NCBI GenBank assembly: GCA_963704505.1
Contig: OY969912.1
Coordinates: 2,046,001-2,110,000, forward strand
Length of the DNA: 64,000 nucleotides
Origin: VRUE01 sp963704505
GTDB lineage: Bacteria; Actinomycetota; Thermoleophilia; Solirubrobacterales; 70-9
Direction of reading: 5' to 3'
Below the pieces are notes generated by a model that was not told where the DNA came from, did not search any database, and saw only the letters and a program-made list of their open reading frames with translations. Made by a program: the position numbers and the translations under genes. Positions 47,896-57,093 of the stretch are shown here, piece after piece; the stretch's first letter is position 1, and each line of letters starts with the position of its first letter.

Positions 47896-49305
47896 GTGGC
47901 GGGCGACGGTGCGGGACGGCTGCGGCGCGGACTGGCGGCGGCAGTGGCGGTGCTGGGCGCCGCGAGCATCCTGGTGCTCGTGCTTGCGCTTCGCGGTTCC
48001 GGCGGCGACGGCGATTCCGGCCCGGCCTCAGCCTCCGGCGCCACCGGCACGGTCGCGCGTCGCACTCTGACCGAACGCCTGACCGCCACCGGCACGATCG
48101 GCTACGCCGGTGAGGCAACGGTGCTCGCCCGCCTCTCCGGAACGGTGACCGCGCTGCCGGCAATCGGCCACGTGATCAGCCGCGGCGGGCGCCTCTACGC
48201 GCTCGGCGACGAGCCCGTCCTGCTGCTCTACGGCGCGATCCCGGCCTATCGCACCCTGGCCGACGGGGTCTCCAACGGGAGGGACACCGAAGAGCTCGAG
48301 CGCAACCTGGCGGCGCTGGGCTACGAACCGGGGACGATCGACGAAGAATTCACCTCGACCACGGCCGAGGCCGTCGGCGCCTGGCAGGAAGACCTCGGGC
48401 TCGAAGTCAGCGGCGAGGTCGAACTCGGAAGGGTCACATTCATGCGCGGCCCACAGCGGGTCACGGATTTGGAGGCGACACTCGGCGAAGCGCTCTCCGG
48501 TGGTGGCGACGGTGGCAGCGACGGACTGGTCGCCTGGCACCCTGAAGCCGAAAACCCGGCCGAGGTCGAAGGGCAGCCCGAAGGGACGCAAGAAGCCGCC
48601 GAGCAGTCCGAACGCGAAGCGGAGCATGAACGGGAAGGACGGGAACGCGAAGCCGAGCGGGAACGGGAAAAGAGGAAAAGCGAAAAGAGGGAATGGGAAA
48701 AGGCCAGGGCGGAAAAGGAAGAAATCACCAAGGGGCAGGAACCACCGCAGGAGCAGGGTGGCGAGGGCGAGGGCGAGGAACAAGGAAGCGGCGGATCGGA
48801 GCCCCACCCCGAACCCGAACCCGCCTCGATCCCCGTCCTTCGCACCAGCTCGACCCGGCGAGTGGTCGGTGTCGAGCTCGAAGCCGACCAGCAGTCGATC
48901 GCCCGTCGTGGTCAGAGGGTTCGGGTGGTCCTTCCTGGGGGCGCCGAAGTGGAGGGCGAGGTGCGTGGGCTGGCCGCGGTGCAAGCACCGAGTGGCGAAG
49001 GCGACCCGACTGAAGAAGTCGAACCGGGCGTCAAAGCAACGATCTCCTTGACCGGGAGCCATCGCATCCCCGCCCTCGACGGGGCGACCGTCAGTGTTCG
49101 CTTCACCCGGCAGGTCCGCAAGCACGTGCTGAGCGTGCCGCTGACCGCATTGATCGCGATCGGCGGCGAGCGCTTTGCCGTCTACGCTCGGGGAGTCGGA
49201 TCGCGAAAGCGGATCGTCGTCACCCCCGGCCTCGCAGCCGACGGCTATGTCGAGATCGAAGGCAAAGGGCTGCGGGCGGGGATGACGGTGGAGACGGGCG
49301 AATGA
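47896..49305 (+). CDS. MacA-like periplasmic adaptor with peptidoglycan-binding domain and long charged insert
   Basis: 469 residues from GTG 47896, 1 base after the lipoprotein stop. A single N-terminal span (about 15-35) is followed by a hairpin/lipoyl-type region (ATVLARLSGTVTALPAIGHVISRGGRL). Next is a PG_binding_1-like stretch (RDTEELERNLAALGYEPGTIDEEF). Then comes a very Glu/Arg/Lys-rich insert (about 225-310). The C-terminal beta domain has VPLTALIAIGGERFAVY and AGMTVETGE, as in RND/MacA adaptors. It links the MacB-like ABC pump to the wall. The ATPase start overlaps its stop. Confidence 0.82.
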   Translation: MAGDGAGRLRRGLAAAVAVLGAASILVLVLALRGSGGDGDSGPASASGATGTVARRTLTERLTATGTIGYAGEATVLARLSGTVTALPAIGHVISRGGRLYALGDEPVLLLYGAIPAYRTLADGVSNGRDTEELERNLAALGYEPGTIDEEFTSTTAEAVGAWQEDLGLEVSGEVELGRVTFMRGPQRVTDLEATLGEALSGGGDGGSDGLVAWHPEAENPAEVEGQPEGTQEAAEQSEREAEHEREGREREAEREREKRKSEKREWEKARAEKEEITKGQEPPQEQGGEGEGEEQGSGGSEPHPEPEPASIPVLRTSSTRRVVGVELEADQQSIARRGQRVRVVLPGGAEVEGEVRGLAAVQAPSGEGDPTEEVEPGVKATISLTGSHRIPALDGATVSVRFTRQVRKHVLSVPLTALIAIGGERFAVYARGVGSRKRIVVTPGLAADGYVEIEGKGLRAGMTVETGE

Positions 49306-49979
49306 GCGATGCCCCGGTCCTTGAGCTGCGCGACGTTCGCAAGGCCTATCCCGGTGGCGTCGAGGCGCTGCGCGGCGTTTCGCTGGGCATTGAGCGCGGC
49401 GAGATGGCCGCGATCGTCGGCCCCTCCGGCTCGGGCAAGTCGACCCTTCTCCATGTGATGGGGACGCTCGACCGCCCCAGCGGAGGCAGCGTCGCGATTG
49501 AGGGCCGCGACCTCTCCCGTGCCTCAGACGACGAGCTCTCCGATCTCCGTGCGACTCGCATCGGATTCGTCTTTCAGCGCTTCTACCTGCTCGAGGCGGC
49601 GCCGGTGATCGACAACGTGGCCGATGGGCTGCTCTACGCCGGTGTGCCGGCGGTGGAGCGTCGCAGCCGCGCCGCCCTCGCCCTGGCCCAGGTCGGCCTC
49701 TCCCGCCGTGAGCGCCACAGCGCCGCCAAGCTCTCCGGCGGCGAGCAACAGCGGGTTGCGGTTGCGCGGGCGCTGGTGGGCGAGCCGGCGATCGTCCTCG
49801 CCGATGAGCCGACGGGCAACCTCGACAGCAGGACCGGCGACGAGTTGATGGAGTTGCTGCGCGGCCTGAATGAGGCCGGCACGACCCTGGTGATCATCAC
49901 CCACGACGAGGGGATCGCCGCCTCGGTGCCCCGTCGGGTCTCTGTCCGCGACGGGCTGATCGAGAGCGACGATCGATGA
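49302..49979 (+). CDS. MacB/LolD-type ABC transporter ATPase
   Basis: 225 residues starting in an ATGA overlap. Walker A is GPSGSGKST (about 40), the Q-loop FVFQRFYLLEA, the signature LSGGEQQRVAVARAL and Walker B VLADEPTGNLD. The H-loop is THDEG. It powers the permease coded next in another ATGA overlap. Typical of lipoprotein or peptide export systems regulated by two-component signalling. Confidence 0.95.
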   Translation: MSDAPVLELRDVRKAYPGGVEALRGVSLGIERGEMAAIVGPSGSGKSTLLHVMGTLDRPSGGSVAIEGRDLSRASDDELSDLRATRIGFVFQRFYLLEAAPVIDNVADGLLYAGVPAVERRSRAALALAQVGLSRRERHSAAKLSGGEQQRVAVARALVGEPAIVLADEPTGNLDSRTGDELMELLRGLNEAGTTLVIITHDEGIAASVPRRVSVRDGLIESDDR

Positions 49980-51166
49980 GTCGGCTGCGACCCCGCGACC
50001 TGCTGCGGCTGGCGACCGTCGGCCTGCGCACCCGCAAGCTCCGCACCGCCCTCTCGGTGCTCGGGATCTCGATCGGGATCGCCTCGCTGGTGGCGGTCCT
50101 GGCGATCTCCGAAACCAGCAAGGCGGACCTGTTGGCAAAGATCGAAACGCTGGGAACCAATCTGCTGACGGTCGGCCCCGGCGAATCGCTCTTCGGCGGC
50201 GAAGCGAAGTTGCCGGCCGCCGCCGCCGGGCGCATCAGCCTCTTGGATGGCGTCAGGTCGTCCGCCGCGGTTACCGCGGTCAAGGGCGCCACGGTGCGCC
50301 GTAGCTCTTACGTGCCGGCCGAGATCACCGGGGGAATCCACGTCGAGGCCACCGACCCGGAGCTGCTGCAGACCCTGGAAGGCACCACCGCCGCCGGGCG
50401 CTTCGTCGGTCGGTCGACCGAGCGCTTCCCGGCAATGGTCCTGGGGTCCAAAGCGGCGGCACGGCTCGGAATCCGGGGCGTCAGCGGCATCGCTCAGGTC
50501 TATGTCTCGGGTCGACTCTTCACCGTGGTCGGAGTCCTCGACCCGCTGCCCCTCGCCCCCGAGTTCGACAGCGCAGCGCTGGTCGGCTACCCGGTCGCGG
50601 CACGCCTCTTCGGGACCGACCGCAGCCCATCGAAGGTCTACGTCCGTGCCCGTGACGGCGAAGAACAGGTGCGCGCCGCGGCGGCCTTGCTGCCGAGTGC
50701 GGCCGACCCCTGGGACCCAGGAGAAGTCGCGGTCAGCCGCCCGTCCGACGCGCTCGAGGCGCAGGCCGCCGCCGAAGGCGCCTTCACCTCGCTCTTCCTC
50801 GGGCTCGGTGCGGTCGCCCTTTTGGTCGGTGCGATCGGGATCGCCAACGTGATGATCATCTCGGTGTTGGAGCGGCGCTCGGAGGTCGGTCTGCGCAGGG
50901 CGCTGGGGGCTCGGCGGCGCCACATCGCCGTCCAGTTCCTCGGCGAGTCTTTCGTCTTGGGAATTGCCGGCGGCGTCGTCGGCGTGGTACTCGGCGCTGC
51001 GGCGACCGGCGCCTATGCGGCCTACGAAGGGTTCGCCCTGTTGATCCCGCCTGTCGCGGTCGCAGGGGGCCTCCTTGCCGCCTGCCTACTCGGCGCGCTC
51101 GCCGGCTTGTACCCGGCGACCCGCGCCGCCCGCCTAACCCCGACCGAGGCGCTGCGGACCACGTGA
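49976..51166 (+). CDS. MacB-like ABC transporter permease (FtsX/MacB core)
   Basis: 396 residues with one N-terminal span (LSVLGISIGIASLVAVLAI) and three C-terminal spans around a ~220-residue outside domain. The C terminus has VMIISVLERRSEVGLRRALGARRRHIAVQFLGE and PATRAARLTPTEALR, standard FtsX-family ends. Outside-domain glutamates lean to GAA while those in the cytosolic turns are GAG. It completes the lipoprotein-adaptor-ATPase-permease operon. Confidence 0.92.
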   Translation: MSRLRPRDLLRLATVGLRTRKLRTALSVLGISIGIASLVAVLAISETSKADLLAKIETLGTNLLTVGPGESLFGGEAKLPAAAAGRISLLDGVRSSAAVTAVKGATVRRSSYVPAEITGGIHVEATDPELLQTLEGTTAAGRFVGRSTERFPAMVLGSKAAARLGIRGVSGIAQVYVSGRLFTVVGVLDPLPLAPEFDSAALVGYPVAARLFGTDRSPSKVYVRARDGEEQVRAAAALLPSAADPWDPGEVAVSRPSDALEAQAAAEGAFTSLFLGLGAVALLVGAIGIANVMIISVLERRSEVGLRRALGARRRHIAVQFLGESFVLGIAGGVVGVVLGAAATGAYAAYEGFALLIPPVAVAGGLLAACLLGALAGLYPATRAARLTPTEALRTT

Positions 51167-51200
51167 GGAGCCGCGCAGGACGCCGGAGCTCCCGGCTCCG

Positions 51201-54095
51201 TTACTCGTAGACGGCGAGGGCATCGGGCAGCTCTCGGCGCGAGGCGATGCCGAGCTTGCGGTATGCCGCGTGCAGGTGCGACTCGACGGTGCCGCGGGTG
51301 ACGAAGAGCGCCTGAGCGATCGCCGGGTTGGAAAGGCCTTCGGCTGCCATGCGGCAGGTGCGCAACTCGGAGATGGTCAGCGCGTCCGCGCTCCAGCGGC
51401 CCTGCGCTCGGGGCCTGGCCCCGGCTGCGCCGAGCTCCTCGCGTGCGTGCGCGGCGACCGGCACTGCACCGCACCGATCGGCCAGCTCGTGTCCGATGCC
51501 CAAGGGCTCGCGCGCCTCGGCTCTGCTCCCGGTGCGACGAAGTGCGGCGCCGAGGGCGACCAGTGAATGCGCCCGCTCGAGCAGGGCCGGCGAGCTCTCG
51601 AGGACGGTGGCGGACTCGCGCAGGTCGTCGAGTCCATCGGAACCGCCGAGGACCAGGCCCCTGGCGCGCAGGGCGATGCCGAGCGGGCGCCGCGCGCCGA
51701 ACGCCCGCGCCCGCGCCAGCTCCTCGTCGGCGAGGAGGGCCGCCTCGTCGCTCTCGCCGAGCTCGTGCAGGGCCAGGGCGGCGGAGGAGCGCCAGGGGAG
51801 GAAGGCCGGATTGGCGATCCCGAAGGACTCGCTCAGCCGTCCCGCCGAGCGCAGAAGGCCGAGCGCCTCGGCGGGCCGTCGGCTCGCGAGCAGCGCGCGG
51901 CCGCCGGCATACAGCGCCTCGCGCGACCAGGTGTGCGCCGGGCTCGCCGAGTTCTCGAGGTCGGGGCCGAGCAGCGCGAGGGCCTCCTCGGCTTCTCCCC
52001 GCTCGACCAGGGCGAGGGCGAGATGCGCCCCCGCGAAGCCCGCGACCGCCTCGAGCGCCGGGGACTCCTCGGCGATGCGGAGAGCATCGCGGGCGAGCAG
52101 CTCGCCTTCGGCGAGGCGTCCGCGCAGGGTCGCGGTCAGGCTCTTCAACGCCGCCGTCGATCCATAGGCGAGGGGCAACCCGCTCTCGCGGGCGAGCACG
52201 AGCGCCTCGTCGTAGCGGGCGGCGGCCTCGTCGAGCTCATCGCAGACGGAGAGCATCGACATCGGGACGAGGTAGAGGTCCGGGCTCATCGGCGCCTCGT
52301 CGAGCAGGCGGCGGCCACCGAGCGCGGTGCGGGCGAAGGCGACCGCCTCCTGGGCCGAGCCCCCGCTCGCCGCGGCGGCATAGGAGCACTGGGCGGCGAC
52401 GACGCGGCCTGTGTGGGAGTCCTCGGCCGCAACCGGGCGCACCTTCGCGAGGTGCTGGATGGCGACCTCGCGCAGGTCGCCATCGGAATGGGCGGCGGTG
52501 ACGAGCGACGCCTCAAGCTGCGCGCGTAGCTCGTCGTCGCCGGCGACATCCGACTCGTCGAGCTCGGCCAGGGACCGCCCGGCTATCGCGACCGCCTCGC
52601 GCCCCCTGCCGGCGAAGACCAGAAAGCGGGCCAGGATCAGGGTCGAGGAGGCCCGTGCGAGCGGGTCCGCGGCGGCCGCGAGCGCGCCGCGGAGCGAGTC
52701 GAGGCCGCCCGGGTCCCCCGAGATCGACTCGGCCAGCCCGAGCGCCGTGGCGATCGAGGCGACCTGAGCGGCCGGAGGCGGCTCCTCAAGGGCCCGGCGC
52801 AGCAGTGGGACGGCGGCCGATGCTGATCCCGTGCCGAGCTGCGCGGTGCCCGCTTCGCGAAGTCGCTCGACCACCCAGGCGTCGCCGCCCGGATCGGCTC
52901 GCAGCAGTTGCGCCGCGACGACACCCGGGCCGGCCCCGTCCTCATGCAGGAGGTGGGCGGCCCGGAGGTGGTCGGCCGCCCTTTTCGTCGGCGGGAGATC
53001 GTCGTAGATGACCCGCCCGATCAGCGGCTCGACGAACGGAAGCCTGGGGGCGCGCTCGACGAAACGCGCCTCGACCAGCGTGTCGGCGGCCTCGACCGCC
53101 TCGTCGTCGCCCAGCCCGCCGAGCTCTCCCGCCCGGGTGAGGGAGCTTTCGAAGCCGAGGATCGCCAGCGCCCCGGCGAGCGCGATCGCTCCCGCGGCGA
53201 GGCGCCGGAGGCGCAGGAGGGTCACGGTCGAGACCCGTTCGGGGGCGAGCGAGCGCAGGCGCCGCGTTGCCTCCTCTCCGGGGGGAAGCCCCTCGGCCGC
53301 GAGCTCCGCGGAGACCTCGGTGACGAAGCTCGGGTTGCCACCCGTCCACCGATGGCAGGCCGCTGCGAACTCGTCCTCGACCGGTTCGCCGTGGATCGAG
53401 CCGAGCAGCGAGGCCGTTCCCGGCACGGCGAGGGGGGAGAGCTCGAGCGTCTCGCTCGACGGCTCCGCGGCCAGCAGGTCAAGGGTTCCCGTCGGCGACC
53501 CCGGCTCGCCGAGGCCGACGGCGAGGACGATGAGGACCGGCAGTCGCTCCATGCGACGAGCCAGGTACACGAGCCAGTCGAGGGTCGGCGGGTCGCACCA
53601 GTGGGCGTCGTCGACGAGGAGCGCAAGGGGCCGATCTTCGGAGAGGTTGGCGAGCAGCCAGTAGAGGCCGTGCCGTGCCTGGGCGGGATCGATCAAACCT
53701 CCATCGGATCCGTCGACGTCGAGCATCTGTCGAGCGAGCCCGGCCGCTCCGCTGAAGAGCTGCTCGCGCCGCTGCGGCTCGGCGTCGACCACCTCGGCCT
53801 CGAACAGCTGCTGGGCGACGCCGAAGCCCGCGGCGCGCTCGAGCGGGCCTCCGCGCGCCCCGAGTACCCGCATTCCCCGGCTGGCCGCCTCGGCCCCCGC
53901 GGCCGTGAGGATCGAGGACTTACCGGCGCCGGGGACGCCTTCGACGATCAGGAGGCGGCCGGAGCCCGTCGAAGCGGCAGTCGCCGCGTCCCGCAACCGC
54001 GCGAGCTCGAGATCACGTTCGAAGAGCGCCTTCTGGTCTGGCGCGTCGGCGGCCAAGCGCAGAAGAATAGGTAGGTGGATATCCATGAGGCTCAT
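51201..54095 (-). CDS. Large ATP-binding LuxR-family (LAL) transcriptional regulator
   Basis: 964 residues. N-terminal ATPase with Walker A VEGVPGAGKSS (about residue 53) and Walker B LALLVDDAHW. A long alpha-helical TPR-like middle (about 370-890) is rich in Ala/Leu/Glu repeats. The C-terminal LuxR helix-turn-helix reads AEGLSNPAIAQALFVTRGTV. LAL proteins bind ATP and small inducers and activate catabolic or secondary-metabolism genes. Only 38 bases separate it from the likely start of the divergent exported protein, so that gene is a possible target. No ribosome site is seen at ATG 54095. Confidence 0.92.
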   Translation of the reverse strand: MSLMDIHLPILLRLAADAPDQKALFERDLELARLRDAATAASTGSGRLLIVEGVPGAGKSSILTAAGAEAASRGMRVLGARGGPLERAAGFGVAQQLFEAEVVDAEPQRREQLFSGAAGLARQMLDVDGSDGGLIDPAQARHGLYWLLANLSEDRPLALLVDDAHWCDPPTLDWLVYLARRMERLPVLIVLAVGLGEPGSPTGTLDLLAAEPSSETLELSPLAVPGTASLLGSIHGEPVEDEFAAACHRWTGGNPSFVTEVSAELAAEGLPPGEEATRRLRSLAPERVSTVTLLRLRRLAAGAIALAGALAILGFESSLTRAGELGGLGDDEAVEAADTLVEARFVERAPRLPFVEPLIGRVIYDDLPPTKRAADHLRAAHLLHEDGAGPGVVAAQLLRADPGGDAWVVERLREAGTAQLGTGSASAAVPLLRRALEEPPPAAQVASIATALGLAESISGDPGGLDSLRGALAAAADPLARASSTLILARFLVFAGRGREAVAIAGRSLAELDESDVAGDDELRAQLEASLVTAAHSDGDLREVAIQHLAKVRPVAAEDSHTGRVVAAQCSYAAAASGGSAQEAVAFARTALGGRRLLDEAPMSPDLYLVPMSMLSVCDELDEAAARYDEALVLARESGLPLAYGSTAALKSLTATLRGRLAEGELLARDALRIAEESPALEAVAGFAGAHLALALVERGEAEEALALLGPDLENSASPAHTWSREALYAGGRALLASRRPAEALGLLRSAGRLSESFGIANPAFLPWRSSAALALHELGESDEAALLADEELARARAFGARRPLGIALRARGLVLGGSDGLDDLRESATVLESSPALLERAHSLVALGAALRRTGSRAEAREPLGIGHELADRCGAVPVAAHAREELGAAGARPRAQGRWSADALTISELRTCRMAAEGLSNPAIAQALFVTRGTVESHLHAAYRKLGIASRRELPDALAVYE

Positions 54096-54133
54096 GGATG
54101 CGGGGCTGGCGGCCCGTGCCTATCGTCGGCCCG

Positions 54134-55462
54134 GTGAGGAAAGCTCGTCTCGTAGCTCTGCCTGCCATCTGCCTGGTTTTCGCCCTTTCGCCGGCCCTCT
54201 CCCAGGCGGGGAACATCGGCAACGTCGGCGTCGCAGGTGCCGAAGCTGTCCGCGACGCCTGGAGCAGAGAGTGCTTCGGGGTTTACCCGCGGGGTGAATC
54301 CAGCCACGAGACGGTCGCCCAGGTGGGGCCGCTCGAAAGCGGATACGAAATCCTCGACGACGGCCTGCTCAAGTCATGGACCGTCCTGGGATACACCCAG
54401 TCGAAGGCGAACAACCCGCCGCAAAACCCGCCCGACGGCTTCGTCCGCTTCGACCTCTTCAGGTCCTTTGGCTCGTCGCGGCCGACGAAGGTCGCAGAGT
54501 CGCTGCCGGCGGCCTACCTCGACGGTAAAACCGCGAACGGGGTCTCGATGCCGGTCCAGGCTGGCGACGGCATCGGCGTCGACCTCGAAGCGAACCCCGC
54601 CAATGAAGAATCGGAGGCCTACGCCGGATGTGGCTTCTTCGTCAGCTCGAACAACGGCGAACCCTTCATCGCGATCTGGTCGCCGCCACTGGTCAGCAAC
54701 AGCCCGACGCCCGAATCGAACATCGCCCCCCTCTATCCCAGGTACGGGCTGTCGCTCGGCGCCGAAATCGAATACGACGCGCCGCAGATCACCGGGATCA
54801 GCCAGTCCTCAGGGGCAGTTGCCGGCGGAGACAAAGTCACGATCACCGGAAACCACATCGCTCACGTCGCTGTTCACTTCGGCACTGAAGGCGCGGGGGA
54901 GTACGAAACCACCAACTCACAGGTGGTCGTCCGGGTCCCGCCTGCCGAAAAAGAAGGCGCCGTCGACCTCACGCTGAAAACCGCCGGCGGAACCGCCACC
55001 CTCGCCGGGGGCTACACCTACGGCGCCGGTGGCAGCTCCGAACCGGAACCGGAAAAGAAACCGAGCCCGACCCCCGGACCGACACCGGGGCCCATTCCCA
55101 GCCCCGGGCCCACACCTGCGCCGGGCCCGCTGAAGTTCAAGCTGCCGCGTCCCAAGGTCGCCGCCTCCGGCGCGATCAGCCTCCACCCGAGCGCTCCCGC
55201 ACCGGGCAGCTTCCACGCCGAGGCGGTGGTCGTCGAGACCGCCAAGAGCTCCCGCGCGAGCACCTCGAGGAGCATCGTCTACGGGACCGCTGTCGCCCAT
55301 GCCTCCAAGAAGGGCCCGGTCACGCTGAAGATCTCGCCTTCGGCCGCGGCCAAGGCCCTGCTCGAGAAGGAAGGGCAGCTCAAGGTCCATCTGACCGTGA
55401 CCTTCACACCCAAGGCGGGCACGCCGAGCTCACACAGCACCAGCGCCGTCGTTCACGGCTGA
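54134..55462 (+). CDS. Exported IPT/TIG-domain protein
   Basis: About 442 residues from GTG 54134; ATG 54098 would lie 2 bases from the divergent LuxR gene. Signal peptide (hydrophobic about 5-20) ends near ALSQAGN. The N-terminal ~190 residues form an unrecognised beta domain with two Cys. An IPT/TIG domain follows: QITGISQSSGAVAGGDKVTI and VDLTLKTAGGTATLAGGYTY. A Pro/Gly linker and a final beta domain end it. Likely cell-surface binding. Mostly GAA glutamates. Confidence 0.78.
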   Translation: MRKARLVALPAICLVFALSPALSQAGNIGNVGVAGAEAVRDAWSRECFGVYPRGESSHETVAQVGPLESGYEILDDGLLKSWTVLGYTQSKANNPPQNPPDGFVRFDLFRSFGSSRPTKVAESLPAAYLDGKTANGVSMPVQAGDGIGVDLEANPANEESEAYAGCGFFVSSNNGEPFIAIWSPPLVSNSPTPESNIAPLYPRYGLSLGAEIEYDAPQITGISQSSGAVAGGDKVTITGNHIAHVAVHFGTEGAGEYETTNSQVVVRVPPAEKEGAVDLTLKTAGGTATLAGGYTYGAGGSSEPEPEKKPSPTPGPTPGPIPSPGPTPAPGPLKFKLPRPKVAASGAISLHPSAPAPGSFHAEAVVVETAKSSRASTSRSIVYGTAVAHASKKGPVTLKISPSAAAKALLEKEGQLKVHLTVTFTPKAGTPSSHSTSAVVHG

Positions 55463-55465
55463 GCC

Positions 55466-56077
55466 CTAGTGGGTCCTGAACTCGATCCCGCTGAGGGTCG
55501 CGTTTTCGCCGCCGAAGATCAGCACCGGTCCGCCGGATTGGACTTCGACCAGGCCGGCGGTTTCGTTTGACGTCGAGGTGGCGAAGAATTCGTCAGCCGG
55601 CGGGCGAAAGCCGCTCGGCAGCGTGAACATCAGCTGGTCTTCCGCACATTTGGTGATGTATCCCCGCAGGTGGACGACACCGAACGGGTCCTTATAAAAG
55701 CCGACGGTCGCCGTTTCGTTTCCGAAGTTCTCGCAGTTGAATTCGAAGGTCGGCTGCCCCGACGCGCCGATGACATGGACTGGTTCGAGATCCACCTTCG
55801 CGAAGCCGGCGGCCGAGGTCCCGCCCAGCGAGGCGGCGTTTCCGGCGCTCGTCGCGCTGGGAACGGTTCCCAGCGAGCTGAGGTTTACCTTCGCGCCCGT
55901 AATCGCCCCGTCCTTGACTTTCACGGTGGTCACCGCGTTCTTCTTGAGCTGTTTGGAGCCGACGCTGTTCTTGGCGAGGTGCCCGGCGGCGAACGCGCTG
56001 GCCCCCCCTACGGCGATGAACAAGGCGACGGTCGCGACGACGTTGGCGTACGTCAACTTCCCCTGTAAGAGCTTCAT
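55466..56077 (-). CDS. Exported protein with LTYANVVATVALFIAVGG leader
   Basis: 203 residues from ATG 56077 behind GGGGAG. The leader and the following NSVGSKQLKKNAVTTVKVKD are a recurring signature of Solirubrobacterales exported proteins, in which short repeats (here KNAVTTVKVKDGAITGAKV) form a stalk before a variable C-terminal beta domain. The collagen-like protein at 11735-12655 has the same leader style and similar repeats. Function unknown. It faces the IPT gene tail to tail (3 bases). Confidence 0.72.
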   Translation of the reverse strand: MKLLQGKLTYANVVATVALFIAVGGASAFAAGHLAKNSVGSKQLKKNAVTTVKVKDGAITGAKVNLSSLGTVPSATSAGNAASLGGTSAAGFAKVDLEPVHVIGASGQPTFEFNCENFGNETATVGFYKDPFGVVHLRGYITKCAEDQLMFTLPSGFRPPADEFFATSTSNETAGLVEVQSGGPVLIFGGENATLSGIEFRTH

Positions 56078-56137
56078 CTGTCTCCCCTTGGCGGTCGGAT
56101 GCGGGACGGAACGCCGACAGCCTGGCAGGCGCGGCGG

Positions 56138-56626
56138 CTAGCTGACTTCTTCGCCCGGCCGCGGGAACGGAGGCGGGCAGCCATCCGGGTAGCGCTCGAG
56201 GTAGCCCTGATCTGCGGCCTCCGACTCCCAGAAGGTCCCGGCTTCGCTGACTCCGGTCACGACCTTCCCCGGCCAGTGGCCCGAGGCGTCGACGGCGGCG
56301 ATCGCCTCCTCGGCAATCTGGCGCTGCAGGTCGGTCGTATAAAAGACCTCCGAGCGGTACTCGGGGCCCACCAGCTCCCGATCGAGGTCGGGCCGGTGGA
56401 CCTGGAAGAAGTAGTCGAGCAGGCCGCGGTAGGAGATCCGCTCCGGGTCGAAGATGACCTCGACCGCCTCGGCATGACCGGAGTTGTCGTGCTCGGTCGG
56501 GTTCTCGTTCTGGCCGCCGGTCCATCCGACGCGGGTCGAGATCACGCCGTCGAAGTGCCGCAGAAGTTGCTGCATGATCCAGAAGCAGCCGCCCGCGAGG
56601 ATTGCGGTCTCGGCGTCGTCGCGCAT
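56138..56626 (-). CDS. msrA: Peptide-methionine (S)-S-oxide reductase
   Basis: 162 residues. The catalytic Cys sits in AILAGGCFWIMQQLL. TRVGWTGGQNENPTEHDNSGHAEAVEVIFDP and RSEVFYTTDLQ are MsrA hallmarks. It repairs oxidised methionine in proteins. The segment after GCFW and the C-terminal WESEAADQGYLERYP differ from the usual FWPAEDYHQDYL, so it belongs to a divergent subgroup. No resolving Cys pair at the C terminus apart from one Cys, so the recycling route may differ. Confidence 0.93.
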   Translation of the reverse strand: MRDDAETAILAGGCFWIMQQLLRHFDGVISTRVGWTGGQNENPTEHDNSGHAEAVEVIFDPERISYRGLLDYFFQVHRPDLDRELVGPEYRSEVFYTTDLQRQIAEEAIAAVDASGHWPGKVVTGVSEAGTFWESEAADQGYLERYPDGCPPPFPRPGEEVS

Positions 56627-56658
56627 GGTTTGCCCTCCTTTGCGAGCCTCCGGCGAGC

Positions 56659-57093
56659 CTATTGCTTGCGCTGCTCTCCCCGGTCGATGCGCGGGAAAAG
56701 GGACGCGCCGCGCAGCACGCCGTAGTCACCCGTCCCGCCGGCGATGGCGATCGTCGCGAACAGGGCCAGGAAGACGCCGACCCCACGGTCGGCTCCGGAG
56801 GGGAAGTCGAACACGACGAACCAGACGAGCACTATGGACGCGACGACGGCGAGCAGATCGGCTGCGCCGTTCACCGACACGTCGGCCCGGAACAGGCCGA
56901 AACGGCCCCAGGTCACGGCGGCCGCGATCGCCACGAGCGCGACGATCACGAGGAAGACGTCGGCGACCGTGAGGAGCTCGAAGCCGTTGTGGGTCGTACC
57001 ACCGACGCTCGCCCAGGGCAGGAACAGGGAGACGATCAGCAGGACGCCCCCGCCGCCGGCGACCGCCCGCCCGACCGGCGCCCCGATCGTCAT
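56659..57093 (-). CDS. Four-span membrane protein coupled to the XRE regulator
   Basis: 144 residues from ATG 57093, which overlaps the regulator's stop (ATGA). Four hydrophobic spans, with LLIVSLFLPWASVGGTTHNGFEL after the first, a pattern common in unnamed actinobacterial membrane proteins. Function unknown. It must be translated with the XRE regulator and may be its regulated partner. Confidence 0.78.
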   Translation of the reverse strand: MTIGAPVGRAVAGGGGVLLIVSLFLPWASVGGTTHNGFELLTVADVFLVIVALVAIAAAVTWGRFGLFRADVSVNGAADLLAVVASIVLVWFVVFDFPSGADRGVGVFLALFATIAIAGGTGDYGVLRGASLFPRIDRGEQRKQ

